A DNA stretch of 32,478 bases from Clostridiales bacterium (GCA_012519195.1 JAAYQP010000087.1:1-32478), one strand, 5' to 3'; shown: positions 1 through 7,374, numbered from the stretch's first letter. Numbers and translations: made by a program. The notes: a model not told the origin generated them from the sequence alone.

Positions 1-890
1 GCTACTGCAGTAGCAGCCAATGCATTATATATCATATGTTCACCGGGTAAGGGGATATTGACATCAAATTCATTTTGACCGATATGAATCTTGCAGCTAC
101 TACCAAATAAACCTTTGCTAATCACATCTGTAGCAAAGAAATCATTGGTCGTATTCATTCCAAATCTAAGAGGCTTTCTGCCCTTAACTACTTCAAGGGT
201 CGAAAGCATATCATCATCCCCATTGATACATGCAATACCATCTACCTTCATATGATTAAAAATTTCAGACTTAGCCTTTAGGATTCCCTGTCTGGAACCT
301 AAGTTCTCCAAATGGCATTGCCCGATATTTGTAATCACACAGATGTCTGGTTTTGCAATTTCACTGAGCCGGTCCATCTCACCAAACTGATTGATCCCCA
401 TCTCGAGTACTGCTATTTCATGATGATCTCTGATTTTTAATACCGTTAGCGGTAAGCCTATTTCGTTATTAAAATTGCCTTCCGTTTTTAATACAGAATA
501 TCCTTGCTTTAGTACGCTACTTACAAATTCCTTGGTACTGGTCTTACCAACACTACCGGTAATACCAACCACCTTGATATCTAATTGCATGCGGTACCAT
601 TTTGCAATAAGTTTTAGAGCAAGCAAACTATTTTCCACTAAAATATAAGGTCCTTTAGGAGCGGAAGGTGCTTTTTCACAGATAACAGCCAAGGCACCTT
701 TGGCATATACTTCATCGATATAATCATGGCCGTCTACTCGTTCTCCGACCGTTGCGATAAAGATATCATCCTGACCTACCTGCCGAGAATCTAAATAGAC
801 TCCGGCTGCTTCCTTGGTACTAAATTCTTCGCCCCCAATCAGCCGCCCATTACAAGCATTGGCAATTGCTGATAATGTCATATTTCTCAT
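1..890 (-). CDS. murF: UDP-N-acetylmuramoyl-tripeptide--D-alanyl-D-alanine ligase, N-terminal part (cut by window edge)
   Basis: This is a Mur ligase that adds the D-Ala-D-Ala dipeptide to the UDP-MurNAc-tripeptide in the cytoplasm, the last soluble step in making the peptidoglycan precursor. The ORF track misses it because no stop codon lies inside the window. Read by hand on the minus strand it starts MRNMTLSAIANACNGRL, has the N-terminal substrate-binding domain (LDSRQV, about residue 33), and a Mur-ligase P-loop GITGSVGKT at about 109-117, then EGNFNNEIGLPLTVL and EMGINQFGEM, all typical of MurF. About 296 of a usual 450 or so residues are present. The start at 888-890 is set by GGGAGGA seven or so bases upstream. 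It follows ddl on the same strand with a 77-bp gap, so the enzyme that makes the dipeptide and the one that uses it are probably co-transcribed. Confidence 0.95.
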   Translation of the reverse strand, partial: MRNMTLSAIANACNGRLIGGEEFSTKEAAGVYLDSRQVGQDDIFIATVGERVDGHDYIDEVYAKGALAVICEKAPSAPKGPYILVENSLLALKLIAKWYRMQLDIKVVGITGSVGKTSTKEFVSSVLKQGYSVLKTEGNFNNEIGLPLTVLKIRDHHEIAVLEMGINQFGEMDRLSEIAKPDICVITNIGQCHLENLGSRQGILKAKSEIFNHMKVDGIACINGDDDMLSTLEVVKGRKPLRFGMNTTNDFFATDVISKGLFGSSCKIHIGQNEFDVNIPLPGEHMIYNALAATAV

Positions 891-967
891 TCTTATCCTC
901 CCAATAATCGAGTATGACAAGGTTATTTGTCTACTGATTTTGTTTCATTTATTTAATCTGATTTCAA

Positions 968-1996
968 TTATCGATATTTATTTAATGAGATCTCTATAAT
1001 CTTTTCACACAAGGCCTCAAAATCCATACCGATTGCCTGTGCCTCCTGAGGAAGAAGAGAGGTCGGGGTCATTCCAGGGAGGGTATTGGCTTCTAGGCAG
1101 TAGATTTCATTGTTTTCGCTAAGCATAAAATCCATTCTAGCATAGGTTTTCAGACGCAAAGCTACAAATACATCCTCTGCAATTTTCTTCATCTTGGTTG
1201 CAATATCATCCGGTATATTAGCTGGGCAAGTCTCAATTGCACTACCCGCTTGGTATTTGTTCTTATAATCATAGAAACCTTCAAGGGGAGCGATTTCTAT
1301 TACCGGTAAGGCCTTACCTTCTATGACACCTACGGAAAATTCTCTTCCTTTAATATATTCCTCAATAATTACTTCATTACCGTATGCAAATCCGTTGGCA
1401 AGGGCAACCTCCATATCTTGACTTGTTCTGGCGATCGAAACGCCTACACTAGAACCTCCATTGCAGACTTTAACAACACAGGGATAGGTATTCCAGGTAA
1501 AATCCTCCCCTTTTTTAACATAGATTCCAGCAGGGGTAGGTATCTTATAAAATGCAAAAATCTCCTTAGAAATCGCTTTGTCCATAGCGATTGCACTACT
1601 AGCAAAATCAGTGCCAGTATACTTGATTCCCATTAGATCAAAGGCAGCTTGAACCTTACCATCTTCTCCGTTCTCTCCATGCAATGCCATGAAAACAATA
1701 TCTGCTTTGGAGCAGATCTCAATTACATTTGGTCCAAAGAAACGTTCCGGGTTTTCTTTTCTTAAGGCTTTTATCTGCTCAATATCTGGATTCTCTTCTT
1801 TAATGCCACCGATATTGGCAGCCCAATCCTTCTCTGTTTCAAAAATATCGGCCAAAGGGCCTTCATATCCCAGGTAAACATCCAATAAAATTACCTGATG
1901 AGATTTCTTTTTTAGGGCCTTGTAAATCATAGTACCAGTAATTAAGGATACATCTCTTTCGGCACTTAATCCTCCTGCTAACACAACGATTTTCAT
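968..1996 (-). CDS. ddl: D-alanine--D-alanine ligase
   Basis: An ATP-grasp ligase that joins two D-alanines using ATP in the cytoplasm; its product feeds MurF, encoded next downstream. At 342 residues it is of normal length. Visible motifs are the N-terminal glycine-rich AGGLSAERDVS, HGENGEDG (about 105-112), the ATP-grasp GGSSVGVS loop, EEYIKGREFSVGV, the omega-loop region FYDYKNKY with the tyrosine usual for D-Ala enzymes, and the metal-binding LEANTLPGMT near the C terminus. The usual family motif is EVNTLPGMT, so the Ala in place of Val is a mild variation. The start codon is preceded by GAGGAAG. I see no reason to call it a D-Ala-D-Lac or D-Ala-D-Ser resistance ligase: no van genes are nearby and the murF linkage argues for housekeeping. 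Confidence 0.95.
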   Translation of the reverse strand: MKIVVLAGGLSAERDVSLITGTMIYKALKKKSHQVILLDVYLGYEGPLADIFETEKDWAANIGGIKEENPDIEQIKALRKENPERFFGPNVIEICSKADIVFMALHGENGEDGKVQAAFDLMGIKYTGTDFASSAIAMDKAISKEIFAFYKIPTPAGIYVKKGEDFTWNTYPCVVKVCNGGSSVGVSIARTSQDMEVALANGFAYGNEVIIEEYIKGREFSVGVIEGKALPVIEIAPLEGFYDYKNKYQAGSAIETCPANIPDDIATKMKKIAEDVFVALRLKTYARMDFMLSENNEIYCLEANTLPGMTPTSLLPQEAQAIGMDFEALCEKIIEISLNKYR

Positions 1997-2226
1997 ACTT
2001 CTTCCTCGCTTTCAAGTTGTTCTTACATTTCCTTTTCAATCCGATCATACCGGCTTTATTTTTTGATTTGTATATCTTGTATATATAATTATGATGTCTT
2101 ACTAGTTTTGCAATTAACTATTATTAATATTGTTGGTACTTTTTAATTCTTCATAAGTATAACGCAAAGATTAATACAAGTAAAGTTGTAAAGAAAGCTT
2201 CTGACCCGTGATTCTTAAAATAATTT

Positions 2227-2255
2227 TTGGAAAAGTGCAGATAGAGGAATACAAT
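2227..2255 (+). promoter_or_regulatory. Predicted sigma-A promoter for the 71-aa small protein
   Basis: TTGGAA (2227-2232), a 17-bp spacer and TACAAT (2250-2255) lie about 45 bp before the TTG start at 2299. The rest of the 302-bp gap between ddl and this gene (1997-2298) is AT-rich and I see no other gene in it. The ddl promoter should lie there on the minus strand, but I cannot point to a convincing one. Confidence 0.5.
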
Positions 2256-2298
2256 AAAATGTTTAAACAGACAATATTATTGAATGGAGGTGATTTGT

Positions 2299-2514
2299 TT
2301 GGATCCAATCGGACCGATTCCATCAATTCCACCAGTATCGATGTTTGGTAACTATGCATTTGCACCGGGAGTTTTTCCAACGGATAAGGATGGTGATGAT
2401 TTTCTGGCATCCCTTGACTCTGATACTAGAGATTATGTAATTAAGCATACGGACCAGTTCAGATCCAAGGAAGACATTATCGAATGTATTAATCGATTAC
2501 ATGGACAAAGATGA
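2299..2514 (+). CDS. Small acidic protein of unknown function (71 aa)
   Basis: I do not recognise this gene. The ORF track begins at ATG 2284, but that ATG overlaps a perfect ribosome binding site GGAGGTGA at 2286-2293. The likely start is the TTG at 2299, five bases after it, giving MDPIGPIPSIPPVSMFGNYA. The N-terminal 15 residues are Pro/Ile rich and probably unstructured. The remainder (SLDSDTRDYVIKHTDQF) is predicted helical and ends in a basic tail, with a pattern of a short helical bundle. No signal peptide, membrane segment or cysteine motif is seen beyond one Cys. It has its own promoter and its own terminator, so it is a single-gene unit. The strong signals argue that it is really expressed. 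Confidence 0.75.
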   Translation: MDPIGPIPSIPPVSMFGNYAFAPGVFPTDKDGDDFLASLDSDTRDYVIKHTDQFRSKEDIIECINRLHGQR

Positions 2515-2518
2515 CCAT

Positions 2519-2558
2519 AATTACCACGAATGCAGTTGATGCAGGAGTGGTAATTTTC
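2519..2558 (+). terminator. Rho-independent terminator after the 71-aa gene
   Basis: AATTACCAC (2519-2527) pairs with GTGGTAATT (2547-2555), with an inner TGCA/TGCA stem in the loop, and is followed by TTTCTTAT. It starts a few bases after the stop codon. Confidence 0.7.
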
Positions 2559-2661
2559 TTATGGTTCCTTGATTCTACTGTCTATTTTTATTATAATAAT
2601 CAATATTTGCAAAATACTTATTACATTCTATTATCATAGCTTGAAAGAGGTGATAATTCCT

Positions 2662-2892
2662 ATGAGAGAAGTAAAGTTCAAAATGGAGCGGCAAGGTTTG
2701 GTTAAAGCTGGTGACCTGGTTGAGATAATGGAGAGACCAGGGCCGACGAGCTATTCCTACATAATTGAACCTGCAGTTGCTATGTCTGGTTGCATCCCTT
2801 TAAATGATCCCATTAAATCTAGAAAGGGTATCGTTAAGGAGCTACAGCATACGGACCGTGGTTATTATGTAATTGTAGAATTTGATGAATAA
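2662..2892 (+). CDS. Small basic/beta-strand protein of unknown function (76 aa)
   Basis: I do not recognise the family. The ORF track starts at 2569 with an implausible hydrophobic run; the start at ATG 2662 is chosen because AAGAGGTGA lies eight bases upstream. The protein MREVKFKMERQGLVKAG alternates short beta strands: residues 15-26 (VKAGDLVEIMER), a Gly/Pro turn, YSYIIEPAV, then GIVKELQHTDRGYYVIVEFDE. This pattern, with a KAGD turn and a C-terminal YYVIVEFD strand, resembles a small SH3-like or KOW-like beta barrel, which is inference from pattern only. No membrane segment or signal. It stands alone between a terminator and a non-coding stretch. Confidence 0.75.
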   Translation: MREVKFKMERQGLVKAGDLVEIMERPGPTSYSYIIEPAVAMSGCIPLNDPIKSRKGIVKELQHTDRGYYVIVEFDE

Positions 2893-2997
2893 GAGCAGAA
2901 CGATGTATTTTAATCGATAAAAAGTCTAGATAAGACTTAAAAAGATTACATAATCAGTGAAATTATATTTTAAATGAAATCATATTTTTCTGGTTTT

Positions 2998-3090
2998 CTT
3001 AGTAAGATTTCTGAAGCTATGTGAGTCATAGTTATTATGCTGAACGAATGATGAGGATAAAAGACTGCCTAGCACAGAAATCTTACTAGG
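2998..3090. repeat. 93-nt element bounded by a 16-bp inverted repeat
   Basis: CTTAGTAAGATTTCTG (2998-3013) is the reverse complement of 3075-3090 with a single difference that would be a G-U pair in RNA. The 61-nt interior contains a second hairpin, GCTATG-TGAGT-CATAGT. No T-run follows, so it is not a simple terminator. It could be a small structured RNA or a remnant of a miniature mobile element. It lies between two small genes that converge on it. Confidence 0.55.
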
Positions 3091-3108
3091 AGAACTGCTT
3101 CTTATTAT

Positions 3109-3279
3109 CTAATTATTACTTCCTCTTTTATTGGTTCTTCTTTTTTCGTGCTTACTTTCGTGAACACCGATAATTTGTCCATTAATAATTCCCACATCGG
3201 CATTATCTTTGGGCTGCATTCTTCTTAATTCAGGATTGCTTTTTTCCCTGTCTTTCATTCTGTTTTTATTATTATCCAT
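3109..3279 (-). CDS. Very small, highly charged protein of unknown function (56 aa)
   Basis: This gene is below the length cut-off of the ORF track. Read on the minus strand it runs MDNNKNRMKDREKSNPELRR and ends KHEKRRTNKRGSNN. A GGGAAG ribosome binding site lies five or so bases before the ATG at 3279. The protein is rich in Lys, Arg, Asn and Glu with a short hydrophobic core, VGIINGQIIGVH (about 29-40), and has no Cys, signal or membrane segment. Its composition resembles small basic proteins of spore formers, but I cannot name a family. It points leftwards, convergent with the 76-aa gene. The proper RBS and unbroken frame support it; its shortness leaves doubt. Confidence 0.5.
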   Translation of the reverse strand: MDNNKNRMKDREKSNPELRRMQPKDNADVGIINGQIIGVHESKHEKRRTNKRGSNN

Positions 3280-3362
3280 ATAACTTCCCTTTCTACATTA
3301 TTATTACTACAGTATCTAAGATGATTCTTGTATCAATTATTATCCTCAAAAAAATACAAACT

Positions 3363-3470
3363 ATGAAATATCAAGTAAGAAATCCTTGCCCTTATTGCCA
3401 TGATTCATTTCCTTCTGATGAATTTGTTAAAAAATATCATAAAAATGACAATTTATTTATTAAAAAATAA
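3363..3470 (+). CDS. Possible 35-aa mini-protein with a CPYC zinc-knuckle motif
   Basis: A short open frame, MKYQVRNPCPYCHDSF followed by PSDEFVKKYHKND, is not in the ORF track. C-P-Y-C-H followed by a His 13-14 residues later resembles the first part of a C2H2-type zinc finger (C-x2-C-x3-F-x4-F-x4-H). There is no good ribosome binding site before the ATG, so it is either a weakly translated mini-protein, a fragment of a former gene, or chance. The codon use is plausible for this genome. Confidence 0.25.
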   Translation: MKYQVRNPCPYCHDSFPSDEFVKKYHKNDNLFIKK

Positions 3471-3556
3471 CATTGTATTTTTCATTAAAAATAGTAGAAT
3501 TGACATCTGATGCACCTATTTCTTAGTACGGAATTTTAATAAGAAAAGAAGGATAT

Positions 3557-3572
3557 ACAATGCATGCATTGT
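3557..3572. promoter_or_regulatory. Perfect 16-bp palindrome upstream of the MATE gene (candidate operator)
   Basis: ACAATGCATGCATTGT is its own reverse complement over all 16 bases and lies 31 bp before the MATE start codon. A TTGACA is present further upstream (about 3502) but no good -10 is seen at standard spacing. A palindrome between promoter and start is where a repressor of the drug-exporter gene would be expected. Confidence 0.4.
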
Positions 3573-3603
3573 CATTATTTAACATGAATAATAGGAGAAC
3601 TAT

Positions 3604-4983
3604 ATGAAAATCAAGCAGGCAGGTACCAGTAGCATAACGGAAGGAGTAATCTGGAAACAAATATTAATCTTCTTCTTCCCCTTACTGCTGGGTAATTTTT
3701 TTCAGCAGCTTTATAACACAGCGGATGCTGTAGTCGTAGGACGTTTTGTAGGCAAGGAAGCCTTATCTGCGGTGGGTGGAGCCACTGGTACTCTGATTAA
3801 CCTTTTGGTTGGTTTCTTTGTAGGAGTTTCTACCGGTGCAACGGTAACTATCTCACAATATTATGGTGCCAAGAACAAAGAAGAGGTCAGTAAAGCAGTA
3901 CATACCTCTATTGCCCTAGCCATCCTCGCTGGGGTGATTATGATGATGATCGGTTTCTTCGGAGCTCCTGCAGCATTACGGAGGATGGGAACACCGGAGG
4001 AAATTATTCCGGATGCATTAACCTATATACGAATCTATTTTGCTGGTATGATCGCCAATCTTATCTACAATTTGGGAGCGGGTATTTTAAGGGCGATTGG
4101 TGATTCAAAAAGGCCCTTGTATTATTTAATAGTAAGTTGTCTGGTAAATATTATACTGGATGTCTTGTTTGTTACCCAATTTCATTGGGGTGTTATGGGC
4201 GTTGCATTAGCAACCGTCATATCTCAAATTTGCAGTGCTATCCTCGTGTGTCTCACCTTAATTAGGACTCAGGATTGCTATAAGCTGGAGCTTAAGAAAA
4301 TTCACCTAAATAAATGGATCCTATATAGAATTATTAGGATTGGTCTACCGATTGGATTACAATCCACCATGTATTCCTTTTCAAATATCATTATACAGTC
4401 TAGTGTAAACCGATTTGGTACAGATGCGATTGCAGCTTGGACTGCCTTTGGTAAAATCGACGGTATTTTTTGGATGACCTTAAGTTCCTTTGGTATAGCG
4501 GTAACTACCTTTGTTGGACAGAATATTGGGGCAGGTAAATTTGATCGAGTTAAAAAAGGAATCCGAATCTGTTTCCTTATGGCTGTATCCGTTACGGTGA
4601 TTATGAGTATTACATTGTATACTGGCGGCAATATTTTTTATCGGGTGTTTACCAAGGACCCTTCCGTTATTAAAATTGGATTGGTAATGATTCATTATAT
4701 CGTACCGGCGCTGATTACCTATGTACCGATCGAAATTCTATCCGGTTCCTTAAGAGGAATGGGAAGTGCCTTTATCCCTATGCTAATCACAAGCTTGGGA
4801 GTCTGCTTGCTAAGAATTGTATGGATATTTACTACACTACCTATTTGGCCAAATATTCGTACTGTAATATTAAGTTATCCAATTTCATGGACAACAACTT
4901 CGATCTTATTTATTCTTTATTTTATCTATTTCATGAAAAAGAATAAAACCTCGCTTAATACAAGTGCAAAATTTTATGAATGA
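3604..4983 (+). CDS. MATE family multidrug/cation antiporter
   Basis: A 459-residue polytopic membrane protein with about 12 hydrophobic segments, matching the length and arrangement of MATE exporters. The signature near the N terminus, PLLLGNFFQQLYNTADAVVV and GRFVGKEALSAVGG, is characteristic of the NorM/DinF-like MatE domain, and the second half repeats the fold (GLPIGLQSTMYSFSNIIIQ, then AAWTAFGKID). Such proteins expel cationic drugs or metabolites in exchange for sodium or protons; the substrate cannot be told from sequence. Start set by AGGAG seven bases before ATG 3604. It stands alone, with a palindrome just upstream that may be a repressor site. Confidence 0.9.
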   Translation: MKIKQAGTSSITEGVIWKQILIFFFPLLLGNFFQQLYNTADAVVVGRFVGKEALSAVGGATGTLINLLVGFFVGVSTGATVTISQYYGAKNKEEVSKAVHTSIALAILAGVIMMMIGFFGAPAALRRMGTPEEIIPDALTYIRIYFAGMIANLIYNLGAGILRAIGDSKRPLYYLIVSCLVNIILDVLFVTQFHWGVMGVALATVISQICSAILVCLTLIRTQDCYKLELKKIHLNKWILYRIIRIGLPIGLQSTMYSFSNIIIQSSVNRFGTDAIAAWTAFGKIDGIFWMTLSSFGIAVTTFVGQNIGAGKFDRVKKGIRICFLMAVSVTVIMSITLYTGGNIFYRVFTKDPSVIKIGLVMIHYIVPALITYVPIEILSGSLRGMGSAFIPMLITSLGVCLLRIVWIFTTLPIWPNIRTVILSYPISWTTTSILFILYFIYFMKKNKTSLNTSAKFYE

Positions 4984-5084
4984 TGAATATCCAGTATAGA
5001 AAAAGTCAACAATTAAATTGATTGAGCCTGGATGATCAAGTTCAGAAACTTTATTTTAATTTCATTTTTAGAATTACCGAAATA

Positions 5085-5093
5085 TGGTATAAT
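5085..5093 (+). promoter_or_regulatory. Extended -10 promoter of the rubrerythrin gene
   Basis: TGGTATAAT at 5085-5093 is a perfect -10 with TGn extension, 33 bp before the rubrerythrin ATG. The -35 region (about 5065-5070, T-rich) is poor, as expected for extended -10 promoters. Confidence 0.55.
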
Positions 5094-5126
5094 GTATGGT
5101 ACAAGATTAATCAAGGAGGTTATAAC

Positions 5127-5687
5127 ATGGCATTAAAGAAAGAAAATGTAATGACAAATGATTTTCTACATTCCGCATATGGTGGAGAAAGTATGGCGCA
5201 TATGCGTTATCTAACTTGGGCAACCATGGCTGAAAAAGAGGGCTTTAAAAATATTGCAAAACTCTTTGAAGCGATTGCTTATGCAGAACAGGTTCATGCA
5301 AATAACCATTATAAAGAAATTGCAGGTAATGCAGATGACTATACGGTTACTGCTGGTGCTGTGTTTGGTACTTCTACAACAGTAGACAATTTACAGGGTG
5401 CTATTAATGGAGAATTGCATGAAGTGGATCAAATGTATCCGGTATATCTCAACGCTGCGCAGCTCCAGGGTGAGAAGGGAGCTGAAAGATCCTTCCACTA
5501 TGCGCTGGAAGCGGAAAAAATCCATGCAGATTTATTCCAGCAGGCACAGAATGCGGCTAAGGAAGGCAAGGATATGGAACTGAAATCCGTATATATCTGC
5601 CCAATTTGTGGACATACGGTATTGGATGAAGCTCCAGATAAATGCCCGGTTTGCGGTGCTAAGAAAGAGTTATATAAGAAATTTTAA
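5127..5687 (+). CDS. rbr: Rubrerythrin (non-haem diiron peroxidase)
   Basis: A cytoplasmic diiron protein that reduces hydrogen peroxide in anaerobes using electrons delivered through its rubredoxin-like centre. The ORF track starts 35 codons too early; AAGGAGGT six bases before ATG 5127 sets the start, giving 186 residues, normal for the short rubrerythrin class. The four-helix diiron domain shows the expected ligands in GGESMAHMRY, EAIAYAEQVHANNH, NGELHEVDQMYP and EAEKIHADLF. The C-terminal rubredoxin-like domain has CPICG (about 158-162) and CPVCG for iron binding. It is a monocistronic unit with a strong extended -10 promoter and a strong terminator. I see no PerR-type box, though the region is AT-rich enough to hide one. 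Confidence 0.95.
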   Translation: MALKKENVMTNDFLHSAYGGESMAHMRYLTWATMAEKEGFKNIAKLFEAIAYAEQVHANNHYKEIAGNADDYTVTAGAVFGTSTTVDNLQGAINGELHEVDQMYPVYLNAAQLQGEKGAERSFHYALEAEKIHADLFQQAQNAAKEGKDMELKSVYICPICGHTVLDEAPDKCPVCGAKKELYKKF

Positions 5688-5761
5688 TTCTTTATGAATA
5701 AGCTAGATTAAGTAAATATTTTACTAGAATTACAAGGTAGCTATGAATGCAAAATAGATAA

Positions 5762-5829
5762 GGGTATGCAGATATAACCGCGTATAAACACACAAAGTGT
5801 TGGGTTATCTGTATACCCATTTCTTTTTT
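5762..5829 (+). terminator. Rho-independent terminator after rubrerythrin
   Basis: GGGTATGCAGATATAACC (5762-5779) pairs with GGGTTATCTGTATACCC (5802-5818) in a long stem with one small bulge, followed by ATTTCTTTTTTT. Confidence 0.85.
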
Positions 5830-5975
5830 TATTCTTAAAATTATAAGACAATAGTAGAATAGATAATTAAATAACTTACAAATCTATATAACTAAATTAT
5901 TATGCTGAAATAAGGGACACATGATAGAATTTAAATCTTAAAGAGTTCAAATAGAGTGAAAACAGGACTTAAAAC

Positions 5976-6003
5976 TTGACTTTATTTATATTTAATTTAT
6001 AAT
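5976..6003 (+). promoter_or_regulatory. Predicted sigma-A promoter of the bL25/Ctc gene
   Basis: TTGACT (5976-5981), a 16-bp spacer and a perfect TATAAT (5998-6003). No other gene lies between this site and the bL25 ATG at 6319, so it implies a leader of about 310 nt. Confidence 0.6.
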
Positions 6004-6009
6004 AGTAAA

Positions 6010-6318
6010 TAAGATTTGCTAAAAAAGTCATGATGAAATTTAATTTGTGTATTAAATGCGATAAGATACGACAAATTTTTCATCAATTTAAAGTCTATTT
6101 TTATATCATAATTAGGACAACATGCGAATCTAGATTCTCTTAATTCATATTCAAAAATATCAACATGATTAAGGAATAAGTTTAGGCAAACTTATGAATA
6201 CATGATGATCAAATTTTTAGGACAAGTTTTTTGAATATATCGTTTTCAAAAGGCAGTGTGGTTGATTTTTTGAATACAGAATTAATAATATAAATTAATA
6301 TAAGGAGGCTGAAATTGC
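6010..6318 (+). other. Long untranslated leader of the bL25/Ctc gene
   Basis: About 310 nt between the predicted promoter and the start codon carry no open frame I would believe. The stretch holds a stable hairpin: GATGAAA-TTT-AATTTGT (6032-6048) pairs with ACAAATTTTTCATC (6071-6084) over 14 bp with a three-base bulge and a 22-nt loop. The rest is very AT-rich. It may be a regulatory leader, or the real promoter may lie closer to the gene. Confidence 0.4.
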
Positions 6319-6918
6319 ATGGCTGAAGCAGCAACTTTAAAGATTAATGTTCGCAAAAACGTAAGTAAAGCGGAAAACAAAAAGTTAAGAAAAGATGGTT
6401 ATTTAATAGGAAATATTTCAAGGAAAGGTATGGATTCTGTAGCGATTGCAGTTAAAAAGGATGAGTTTAGAAAAGCAATAAAAACATATGGTAGGAATGC
6501 AGTGTTAAGTTTGGTGAGTGATGATAATACAACCTATAGTGCAATGGTAAAAGAGGTTTTTGTATCACCACCTGCATATGATTATTCCCACGTGGTTTTT
6601 CAACAGGTGTCCTTAACAGAAGAGGTTAAAGCTGAGGTTGCGATTAAGTTTATCGGAACAGAATTCTTAGAAGCAAAACGCTTGATCATTAATCGAATCA
6701 TGGATACCTTCCTGGTTAAAGGGTTACCTCAGAATATACCAGATGAGATTGAGATCGATGTATCAAAGCTTGGAGGCGGAAGTACCTTGACCGTTGGGGA
6801 TGTTAATCTTCCAGAAGGTATTACAACTGAATTAGAAGCAAATCAAATGATTCTATCTATAAATGAAGCAAAAGTTCAGGTAGAGGAAACTGAGGAAGTT
6901 GAGTCTGAAATTGCATAG
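6319..6918 (+). CDS. ctc: Large-subunit ribosomal protein bL25, Ctc (general stress) form
   Basis: A 5S-rRNA-binding protein of the large ribosomal subunit; the long two-domain form is known as the general stress protein Ctc in Bacillus. The 199 residues fit that form: an N-terminal L25 beta-barrel (about 5-95; NKKLRKDGYLIGNISRKG, then YDYSHVVFQQV) followed by the TL5-type C-terminal domain (about 100-185; VKGLPQNIPDEIEIDVSKL) and an acidic tail. AAGGAGG ten bases before ATG 6319 sets the start. It is not next to pth, its neighbour in many Firmicutes, but stands alone with a long leader and its own terminator. Stress control through the leader is inference only. Confidence 0.93.
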   Translation: MAEAATLKINVRKNVSKAENKKLRKDGYLIGNISRKGMDSVAIAVKKDEFRKAIKTYGRNAVLSLVSDDNTTYSAMVKEVFVSPPAYDYSHVVFQQVSLTEEVKAEVAIKFIGTEFLEAKRLIINRIMDTFLVKGLPQNIPDEIEIDVSKLGGGSTLTVGDVNLPEGITTELEANQMILSINEAKVQVEETEEVESEIA

Positions 6919-6943
6919 GTAAATCATTGAATATTATAGAGAA

Positions 6944-6997
6944 GCATAAAGCCGTAGGAAACTCTTAGGAAAGAGCGATCCTGCGGCTTTTTTATGC
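6944..6997 (+). terminator. Rho-independent terminator after bL25
   Basis: GCATAAAGCCGTAGGA (6944-6959) pairs with TCCTGCGGCTTTTTTATGC (6979-6997). The T-run lies within the outer part of the stem, and the symmetrical arms could act in both directions. Confidence 0.8.
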
Positions 6998-7111
6998 AAT
7001 TCGGGTGTTTTCAAGCGAAACTCTTTCTTGTGGATACAAATCGAGCATTTATAAAAACCCTCTATTTTACTAATCTAAGTGGAGATTATAAGCTGATAAG
7101 ATCTTCTTATA

Positions 7112-7130
7112 ATTGATAATTATTCTCAAT
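7112..7130. promoter_or_regulatory. Fur-box-like operator with no obvious target gene
   Basis: TGATAATTATTCTCA (7114-7128) matches the 7-1-7 Fur box TGATAATnATTATCA at all but one position, and the flanks extend the symmetry (ATTGATAAT...CAAT). A TTGACA follows at 7138-7143, without a clear -10 at the right distance. The only frame after it is the six-codon MSDKKK (7156-7176). The 456-bp gap 6919-7374 otherwise holds the bL25 terminator and the hairpin at 7211-7250. Confidence 0.45.
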
Positions 7131-7210
7131 TATTACCTTGACAATTGCAGGAAATATGAGTGACAAGAAGAAATAATTCGAAACATATATTGCTATTATA
7201 TTTAAGAAGT

Positions 7211-7257
7211 ATGGAAGAATACTGACTTTTCACCCTCAGTATTCTTCCATTTTGTGT
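7211..7257 (+). terminator. Perfect 15-bp hairpin with weak T-tail upstream of the protease gene
   Basis: ATGGAAGAATACTGA (7211-7225) and TCAGTATTCTTCCAT (7236-7250) are perfect complements with a 10-base loop, followed by TTTTGTGTTTC. It lies about 250 bp beyond the bL25 terminator, so it would end some other transcript, perhaps one beginning near the Fur-box-like site. Confidence 0.55.
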
Positions 7258-7374
7258 TTCTATGAAGAATTTTATCTATCATTATTTCATTAAAATCACC
7301 CTCAGGGTGATTACAAAAACAGGAAATTGTAATATATTATGAATATTATAATGATATTAGGGTCGGAGGATGCT

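Noticed and set aside
968-1996. Vancomycin-resistance type ligase
   Set aside because: The omega-loop tyrosine and linkage to murF fit a housekeeping Ddl, and no vanR/S/H/X/T-type genes are nearby.
4302-4631. 109-aa minus-strand frame opposite the MATE gene
   Set aside because: Shadow of a membrane-protein gene on the opposite strand, without an RBS or recognisable motif.
5022-5126. 35-residue N-terminal extension of rubrerythrin in the ORF track
   Set aside because: The extension covers the extended -10 promoter and precedes a perfect ribosome binding site for the inner ATG at 5127.
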